Assembly: GCA_964528155.1 (NCBI GenBank)
Contig: CAZGRL010000113.1
Coordinates: forward strand, 1 to 11,427
Reading direction: 5' to 3'
Length of the DNA: 11,427 nucleotides
Origin: G001797105 sp964528155
GTDB taxonomy: Bacteria; Chloroflexota; Anaerolineae; Anaerolineales; E44-bin32
The translations under genes were made by a program, and so were the position numbers. Below the pieces are notes generated by a model. That model saw nothing but the letters and a program-made list of their open reading frames with translations, made no database searches and was not told where the DNA came from. Shown here in pieces: positions 6,800-11,427 of the stretch; the stretch's first letter is position 1, and each line of letters begins with the position of its first letter.

Positions 6800-6810
6800 G
6801 CCTAAATTCT
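6787..6810. promoter_or_regulatory. Candidate DtxR/MntR-type operator
   Basis: The core at 6789-6808 reads aattttggcaagcctaaatt, an inverted repeat with one mismatched pair around a 2-base centre; one further A-T and one G-C pair extend it to 24 bases. The TTTAGGC and GCC half-sites resemble operators bound by DtxR, IdeR and related iron or manganese repressors. It covers the -35 box of the feo promoter, and two DtxR-family genes lie in the cluster it would control. Alternatively, on the minus strand it forms a stem with the loop CTTG followed by TTTTTT, so it might act as an intrinsic terminator of the kinase transcript. Both uses are possible. Confidence 0.65.
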
Positions 6811-6844
6811 CCGTAACCCATGACGACGGCGGCCAGGACAGACG

Positions 6845-6862
6845 ACCGCCTGCGAGGGCGGT
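6845..6862 (-). terminator. Weak hairpin downstream of the kinase gene
   Basis: The stem accgcc (6845-6850) with ggcggt (6857-6862) around the loop tgcgag lies about 110 bases after the kinase stop. Only scattered T residues follow on the minus strand, so a terminator role is weakly supported. The remaining bases between 6863 and 6970 show no other clear signal. Confidence 0.25.
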
Positions 6863-6970
6863 GATCGCGTCGGGGGTCAGCTGGAGGCTGGATGGGCCCG
6901 CGGATTGTGCGAGGTGGGCAGGATGGAGCGCTGTAAGGATAGGAGGATCAGGACGGTGTGGGCTCGCCGC

Positions 6971-8968
6971 CTATGGCCTCCACGCCGGCTGGTAGTCGAG
7001 GCCGGGGTCGTCCGTCAGGCGCGTCACCGAGGCCCCATTTGTGGCCATGGTGTAGATGTCGTGGTTGGCCGCATCCCGCCAGGACTCAAAGACGATCCAC
7101 TGCCCATCCGGGGACCAGTCGGGATCGGCATTTGGGCCTTGGGTTGTCAGCTGGAAGGCGTCGAACCCTACCGCATCCCAACGGACTAGAAAGACATTGC
7201 CGTCGGCCATATACGCCACAAGGTCGCCCAACGGAGACCACGCCGGAGACGTAGCGGGTTGATCCCGTGTGATCTGGTCCGGGTTCGAACCATTGAAGGT
7301 GCCGTCTTGGAACATCCAATAGATGGTCGGCGAGCCGGCCCGGGAGGTGTTCATGAAGGCCAGGCGGTCACCCTGAGGGGACCAACTTGCCTGGCGATCG
7401 GCCGAGTTGGGTTGACTGAGTTGTTTGGCCCCGTTCTCATCCTCACCGACCCACCATAGGCGCAGCTTGTTGTTCTCGACAAAAGTGAACACGATCCCTG
7501 ACGCCGACCACACCGGATCAAAGAGTCCCCCAACCATGCTCAGGAGTAACTGCTGATCGCTCCCGTCAGCCTCCATCACGTAAAGCGCCGCCCGTTCGTA
7601 CACGTCAGATTTGTTGAGGCATGGCGTGATGAACAGCAGTCGTTGGCCGTCGGGTGACCAGCTCGGCTGGCATGCTCCATCTGCCAGGTCTGTGAGCTGA
7701 ATCACATCAGAACCGTCCACGTTCATCAGAAAGATTTGCGGCCTTCCGGCGCGCTGGCTGACGAAGGCGATCTGTCCGTGGCCGCTGCCGCGCGGTGTCG
7801 CGGCGGATGTGGGTGTGACTTCGGGGGTGGCGGTGTCTTGAGGGAGTGGAGTCGGCGTGTCCACGACGGCCGGAGGGGCTGTGTTCGTCGGAGTTGACGA
7901 CGGGAGAGGGGCTGAGGTCTGCGTGGGTGTCGTCGAGGCCGCGGCAACCAGGCCCGATCCTGAACGAAGCAGTCCGGTAATGACGACGATGCCGATCACA
8001 CCCAGAACGAGCAGAACTCCGCCTCCGGCGAGTGCCGGCACGAGCAGGGACCGTCGCGCCGGAGGTGGTTTGACGAGCACTTCGTCGACGGACGAGCGGA
8101 TCGTCGGGGGCAGAGTCGGCGCGTGTACCCGGGTGGGTTCAGGAGCCACGCGGGTTGTCGCCGAAGGAGCGCGCAAGGCTTTGAGGAATTCCTCGGCAGT
8201 CTGGTAGCGGAGCTCCGGACGAGGAGCCATCGCCTTGTCGATCGCGGCGGCAACCTGCGGCGACACGGAAGTGTTCAACTCCTCGATCGGTGTCAGTTGG
8301 ACGTGGCCCATCGCCCGTTCGAGGCTGTCCTCAGGGAGCTTCCCACTGAGAAGCATGTACATGGTGGCGCCGAGGGAGAAGATGTCGGTCCTGGCATCCG
8401 TCCGGCCGAGGCCGTACTGCTCGGGCGGGGCGAAACCAGGGGTGAAAGCCTTGGCCCCGGTCGTTGTGCTGCGCGAGGCGTCGTGAATCTTGGCCAGACC
8501 GAAATCCACCAGAACCGCCTTGTCTTCCGGCGTGATCTTGATATTCCCTGGCTTGATGTCGCGGTGAATGATCGGTTGGCTTCGGGAGTGCAGATACATC
8601 AATGCGTCGAGGATCTCCCGCATCCAACGCAAGACATCGTCTTGAGGCAATGGCCCGTTTTGGGTCTCAAGGATCTGTCGGCAATCCCGCCCGGGAACGA
8701 AGTCCATCACCAGGTATTGACCCTGGTCGGGGATGACGAAGTGATCGGTCACACGCGGGAGGTGGGGGTGGCGCAGGGTGGCCAGAAGGGAGGCTTCGCG
8801 CTTGAACTGCCGCTCCGACTCAGGCGTGGTGAAGAAGTTCTCCTTGATAGCCACATCGACGCCCAAACTGGTGTCCTGGGCGCGATAGACCGCGCCCATG
8901 CCTCCGCGTCCGAGTTCTTCCAGGATGCGGTAGCGATTGTGCAGGAGAGATCCGAGCTCAAGAGGCAC
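6971..8968 (-). CDS. Transmembrane Ser/Thr protein kinase with C-terminal TolB/PD40-type propeller
   Basis: A 665-residue receptor-like Hanks-type kinase. The kinase domain (about 13-266) has the glycine loop GRGGMGAV (20-27), lysine K42 in VAIKE, helix-C glutamate E58, the catalytic loop HRDIKPGN (135-142), DFG (155-157) and APPEQY (180-185), so it should be active. A single membrane helix follows (about 308-332), then a Thr/Pro-rich linker (340-395). The extracytoplasmic part (398-665) has six repeats marked by PSWSPDG, PVWSASG, ASWSPQG, PAWSPLG, PDWSPDG and PAWRP, as in TolB/WD40-like propellers. Such domains bind proteins or ligands and would act as the sensor; the signal is unknown. The start is GTG 8968 with AGGT about 5 bases upstream. 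It has its own promoter candidate at 9163-9191. It is on the same strand as the iron cluster, 257 bases upstream of that cluster's first ATG; a functional tie is not shown. Confidence 0.95.
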   Translation of the reverse strand: MPLELGSLLHNRYRILEELGRGGMGAVYRAQDTSLGVDVAIKENFFTTPESERQFKREASLLATLRHPHLPRVTDHFVIPDQGQYLVMDFVPGRDCRQILETQNGPLPQDDVLRWMREILDALMYLHSRSQPIIHRDIKPGNIKITPEDKAVLVDFGLAKIHDASRSTTTGAKAFTPGFAPPEQYGLGRTDARTDIFSLGATMYMLLSGKLPEDSLERAMGHVQLTPIEELNTSVSPQVAAAIDKAMAPRPELRYQTAEEFLKALRAPSATTRVAPEPTRVHAPTLPPTIRSSVDEVLVKPPPARRSLLVPALAGGGVLLVLGVIGIVVITGLLRSGSGLVAAASTTPTQTSAPLPSSTPTNTAPPAVVDTPTPLPQDTATPEVTPTSAATPRGSGHGQIAFVSQRAGRPQIFLMNVDGSDVIQLTDLADGACQPSWSPDGQRLLFITPCLNKSDVYERAALYVMEADGSDQQLLLSMVGGLFDPVWSASGIVFTFVENNKLRLWWVGEDENGAKQLSQPNSADRQASWSPQGDRLAFMNTSRAGSPTIYWMFQDGTFNGSNPDQITRDQPATSPAWSPLGDLVAYMADGNVFLVRWDAVGFDAFQLTTQGPNADPDWSPDGQWIVFESWRDAANHDIYTMATNGASVTRLTDDPGLDYQPAWRP

Positions 8969-9027
8969 GTTGGACCTGGTTGTCGATCAAGGATGGACCC
9001 TCTTCAGGACGCACGTCTCACAATGGG

Positions 9028-9105
9028 CGTATGAAACCCGGCCTCGGGGTTCGGCGGGTCGCCGTCATCAATGCCCCAAGCCGGGTTCGCCGGGCCTCAA
9101 TACGC
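9028..9105 (-). ncRNA. Candidate structured leader RNA of the kinase gene
   Basis: Nested complementary segments occur in the predicted kinase leader. An outer helix pairs 9028-9033 (gcgtat) with 9100-9105 (atacgc). Within it, 9035-9042 (aacccggc) pairs with 9080-9087 (gccgggtt), 9046-9049 (gggg) with 9074-9077 (cccc), and 9052-9056 (cggcg) with 9060-9064 (cgccg) around a 3-base loop. All pairs are perfect. The element ends about 60 bases before the kinase GTG. No riboswitch class is recognised and no T-run follows. It could be a leader regulatory RNA, a terminator-like element, or chance folding of GC-rich DNA. The complementarity also exists on the plus strand. Confidence 0.4.
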
Positions 9106-9162
9106 GTCAAGTCAAGCTGGACAAAAAGCTGCAACCGGGTGGTTGGGTCTCTTCTTGGACCG

Positions 9163-9191
9163 TTTATATCATTGAAAGGATGCCGCGGCAA
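9163..9191 (-). promoter_or_regulatory. Sigma-70-like promoter of the kinase gene
   Basis: On the minus strand a -35 box TTGCCG (9186-9191) and a -10 box TATAAA (9163-9168) are separated by exactly 17 bases. This predicts a start near 9156 and a leader of about 190 bases before GTG 8968. The AT-rich stretch stands out in its GC-rich surroundings. The region 9192-9419, between this promoter and the NUDIX stop, shows no gene or clear terminator. Confidence 0.62.
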
Positions 9192-9419
9192 ACGCCCGAG
9201 GCTCACAGGCTGTCCCCGGCGGCATGTTGCCCGGCGCGGAGCTGCCCAACAAACACAAATCCACCTATCTTCCCCGAGGGGTGCTACTTGATTCCGGATG
9301 CGCCCGTCGCAGCGTTGAGTCCGAGCCGAGCAGGCAGAAACGTATGCGGCGCTTGGTCCACTGCAATCGCTATACACCACGCGCCAACGCGAAAGTGGGG
9401 CTGCCTTGCCAGGGCTGTC

Positions 9420-9860
9420 TCAGTCCTTCCAGCCGTAGCTGTCGAACCATCTCCCGCCAAGGTAGTTCTCGATCGATCGGCGAACGTAGGGAATGACGTC
9501 ACCCGGCAGATCCGCCAGCGGGCTCCAAACCAGTTGGCTGCATCGGTGGGGCTCGCGGTTCTCCGGCTCCCCCGCCCAGCGATCCGCCGTCAGAAACCAA
9601 TCGATGCGTTCGTCGGTTGTCAGGCGATGTATGACGCCGACAACCGTGAGATCCTCGCGCGCGAGGTCGACCCCGACTTCCTCCTTCGCTTCACGCCGAG
9701 CGGCGTCTTTGACCTGCTCACCGCCGTCGAGATGGCCGGCGATCACACTCAGCTTGCCATCCTCGTAGCCGGTGTTGTGGCGGCGAAGGAGCAGAACGTG
9801 ATCGCCGCGAAGAAGATACAGATGGACGGCCGACACAAGCTTGAAGCGCGTCGGGGACAT
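9420..9860 (-). CDS. NUDIX hydrolase
   Basis: The protein is 146 residues from the chosen ATG, the usual size of a single-domain NUDIX enzyme. The NUDIX box is complete at about residues 42-64: G followed by five residues, E, seven residues, then REAKEEVGV, which supplies the Glu residues that bind the catalytic metal. These enzymes cleave nucleoside diphosphates linked to another group. The preceding LLLRRHNTGYEDGKLSVIAGH resembles MutT/house-cleaning types, but substrate cannot be assigned. ATG 9860 is preferred because AGGAG lies 6 bases upstream; the adjoining GTG 9863 is too close to it. The gene runs away from the sigma factor gene, sharing a 131-base divergent spacer with it. No partner gene is evident. 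Confidence 0.93.
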   Translation of the reverse strand: MSPTRFKLVSAVHLYLLRGDHVLLLRRHNTGYEDGKLSVIAGHLDGGEQVKDAARREAKEEVGVDLAREDLTVVGVIHRLTTDERIDWFLTADRWAGEPENREPHRCSQLVWSPLADLPGDVIPYVRRSIENYLGGRWFDSYGWKD

Positions 9861-9991
9861 CACCAGCTCCTAGGGATCGGACGCCAGGCCGTGCCTATCT
9901 TGCGCTGGCTGCGAGCGGTAGCGCGGGCCGCATCACGTTTGTGGCTTCTTCAGACGGCGGGCCAAGTGGAAGGTCGCATCACGAGGTCATA

Positions 9992-10627
9992 ATGCGACCC
10001 GTCGTGCCCGACAATATCACACCTGACGCGGATCTCATTCACCAGGGGGCGCAGGCGGATCAACGCGCGTTCCTCCTGCTCTACGACCGTCATGCGCCGC
10101 GCGTGTACGGTCTTGCGCTTCGCATGCTGGGGAATGCCATGGCCGCCGAAGACGTGGCGCAGGAGGCGTTCCTCAAGATCTGGAGCCGGGCACACACTTA
10201 CAGGCCCGACCGCGGCTCGCTCATCGCCTGGATTCTGTCAACCACCCGTCGAACAGCCCTGGATCGGATCCGGGCAGATGCTCGAAGGTCATCGCCGGCT
10301 GATCCATCGGATCCGGAGACGATTCTCCTGGAACTTCCCGATCCACGTACCAACTCAAGCGAGGCACGTTGGAGAAGCCTGCGACTGATGCTGGCCGATT
10401 TACCGGCCGAGCAGCGCCAGGTCATCGATCTGGCGTTCTATAGCGGATTATCCCACAGCCAGATCGCCGACTACTTGAAACTGCCCTTGGGGACCGTCAA
10501 GACCAGATTGCGACTGGGGATGGAAAAACTGCGTCAAGCATGGTTGGCTCCCGAAGCTCCCGAGCCGGACAGATCTAGCTCGACGGGCGGCGACGTTAAG
10601 GATACAAGGAAGGCATCACAAGCGTGA
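9992..10627 (+). CDS. ECF-family RNA polymerase sigma factor
   Basis: The protein is 211 residues from the chosen ATG. It holds sigma region 2 (about 26-95, with YDRHAPRVYGLALRML and the core-binding DVAQEAFLKIW at 54-64) and region 4 (about 130-184, with LPAEQRQVIDLAFYSGLSHSQIADYLKLP, cited here in two parts: LPAEQRQVIDLAF and SGLSHSQIADYLKLP). Regions 1 and 3 are absent, which defines an ECF sigma. A Pro/Ser-rich linker joins the two domains. ATG 9992 is chosen because GAGG lies a few bases upstream; an in-frame GTG at 9941 would add 17 residues but has no binding site. The stop overlaps the start of the anti-sigma gene by GTGA (10624-10627), the usual coupled pair. The SigK/RskA type of partner suggests release on envelope or redox stress. 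No clear autoregulated promoter was seen upstream. Confidence 0.95.
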   Translation: MRPVVPDNITPDADLIHQGAQADQRAFLLLYDRHAPRVYGLALRMLGNAMAAEDVAQEAFLKIWSRAHTYRPDRGSLIAWILSTTRRTALDRIRADARRSSPADPSDPETILLELPDPRTNSSEARWRSLRLMLADLPAEQRQVIDLAFYSGLSHSQIADYLKLPLGTVKTRLRLGMEKLRQAWLAPEAPEPDRSSSTGGDVKDTRKASQA

Positions 10628-11400
10628 AGACCGACGTCTGCTTGGAAATCGAACCTCTGCTGCCGGGCTACGCGCTTGGCGCCCTCGATGACGAAGATCG
10701 CGATCGGGTCGTCGAGCATTTGCCGTCGTGTCCCCGTTGCCAGGAGGCGTTGTCTACCTATCTGGCGGTCAGAGATGGACTGCTGCTCTCGCCTCCTGCC
10801 GTCCGTCCCCCGGCAAGGCTCCGGCGAAGTCTGATTGCCGCGATTCGGCTGGATGACGTGAAGAGTGGTTCCATATCGAGCGCCGGCTTGCGGCTTCCCG
10901 CCTGGACAGGGATCGCAGTATTGGCAGTTCTCCTCGTGGCGAATCTGGTCGCGCTCGCGCAGAATCGGCGAATGATCCGTGAACAGCAGGCGAGCCTCAA
11001 TCAGCTCGCTCTGGAGCAATCCAGGCTCATCGAAGATCTGCAGGTCAATCAGACGGCTGTAGCTCTCGTCAGCTATCCAACGTCCGAGGTGGCGCGCATC
11101 CAGGGAGAGGATGCCTACGGCACCTTTGTATACGATCCAGACCTGAAAGTCGCCATTCTGTACGCGTGGGGGCTTGACCCGCTACCAGAGGACGAAACAT
11201 ACCAGGCGTGGTTGATCGACGCCGGCGGTGGGCGCTCGAATGCTGGGATCTTCCAGGCTTCCGAAGAGGGCCAGTTCACGGCGTTCATAGTGAGCGCCTC
11301 CTCCCTGATCGGCGATTTCAGTGGTCTGGGGGTCACCATCGAGCCTCCCGGCGGTTCATGCGGCCCGACAGGGCCGCGCGTCCTGGCAGTTGACTTTTAA
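10624..11400 (+). CDS. RskA-like membrane anti-sigma factor
   Basis: A complete 258-residue protein. The cytoplasmic N-terminal part carries the zinc anti-sigma signature H32-x3-C36-x2-C39 (EHLPSCPRC), which holds ECF sigma factors inactive. A single membrane helix spans about 94-112. A charged, Gln/Leu-rich coiled coil follows (about 113-141). The outer domain (about 145-258) matches the anti-sigma-K RskA C-terminal domain, with GTFVYDPDLKVAILY, ETYQAWLIDAGG and NAGIF visible. The start is GTG at 10624, overlapping the sigma stop by four bases, with AAGGAAGG about 10 bases upstream. Its clear job is to bind the sigma encoded next to it and free it after a signal or proteolysis. Only 27 bases remain after its stop. 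Confidence 0.94.
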   Translation: MKTDVCLEIEPLLPGYALGALDDEDRDRVVEHLPSCPRCQEALSTYLAVRDGLLLSPPAVRPPARLRRSLIAAIRLDDVKSGSISSAGLRLPAWTGIAVLAVLLVANLVALAQNRRMIREQQASLNQLALEQSRLIEDLQVNQTAVALVSYPTSEVARIQGEDAYGTFVYDPDLKVAILYAWGLDPLPEDETYQAWLIDAGGGRSNAGIFQASEEGQFTAFIVSASSLIGDFSGLGVTIEPPGGSCGPTGPRVLAVDF

Positions 11401-11427
11401 ACAGCGCCTGACCATCCTTGGAAGTCC

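Noticed and set aside
8937..9992. Plus-strand open frame of 351 codons covering the kinase leader and NUDIX gene
   Set aside because: The NUDIX box on the minus strand is complete, and the plus-frame product is Arg/Pro-rich without domains.

Overview
The window reads as chromosomal DNA of a GC-rich bacterium, most likely a member of the Chloroflexota (Anaerolineae-like). This placement is inferred from the gene styles: a Hanks-type kinase fused to a WSPDG propeller, the clostridial/Chloroflexota-type FeoB core, the RskA-type anti-sigma factor and a GT-C membrane enzyme. It is not read from a marker gene; the 23S/5S sequence present would settle it.

Layout. 1-240 is the 3' end of a 23S rRNA, starting inside the sarcin-ricin loop. 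241-402 is the 23S-5S spacer, which carries a long hairpin built from heptamer repeats, and 403-524 is a complete 5S rRNA. Convergent to the rRNA operon lies a multi-pass membrane protein of GT-C glycosyltransferase type (641-2008, minus). 2009-2635 has no gene I can support.

6713 down to 2636 (minus) is a ferrous-iron uptake cluster. Its first gene is a DtxR-family protein with an N-terminal membrane anchor and a C-terminal FeoA domain. Next come FeoB split into two proteins (G-domain half, then membrane half) and a second, soluble DtxR-family regulator. The first three genes are joined by 4-base ATGA overlaps. Upstream of the cluster is a good sigma-70-like promoter whose -35 box lies inside a near-palindrome resembling DtxR/MntR-type operators, so feedback control by Fe(II) or Mn(II) is likely. 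No separate feoA or feoC is present, and the membrane-anchored fusion occupies the place of FeoA.

6971-8968 (minus) encodes a transmembrane Ser/Thr kinase with an extracytoplasmic six-repeat TolB/PD40-like propeller. A promoter at 9163-9191 would give it a leader of roughly 190 bases, which contains a nested set of helices (9028-9105). 9420-9860 (minus) is a NUDIX hydrolase. Divergent from it, 9992-11400 (plus) holds an ECF sigma factor translationally coupled to its RskA-like anti-sigma factor; that pair is complete just before the window ends.

The most unusual part is the iron cluster: a tethered DtxR-FeoA fusion, a FeoB broken inside its GDI helical domain, and two DtxR paralogues in one apparent operon with the same ligand pattern.
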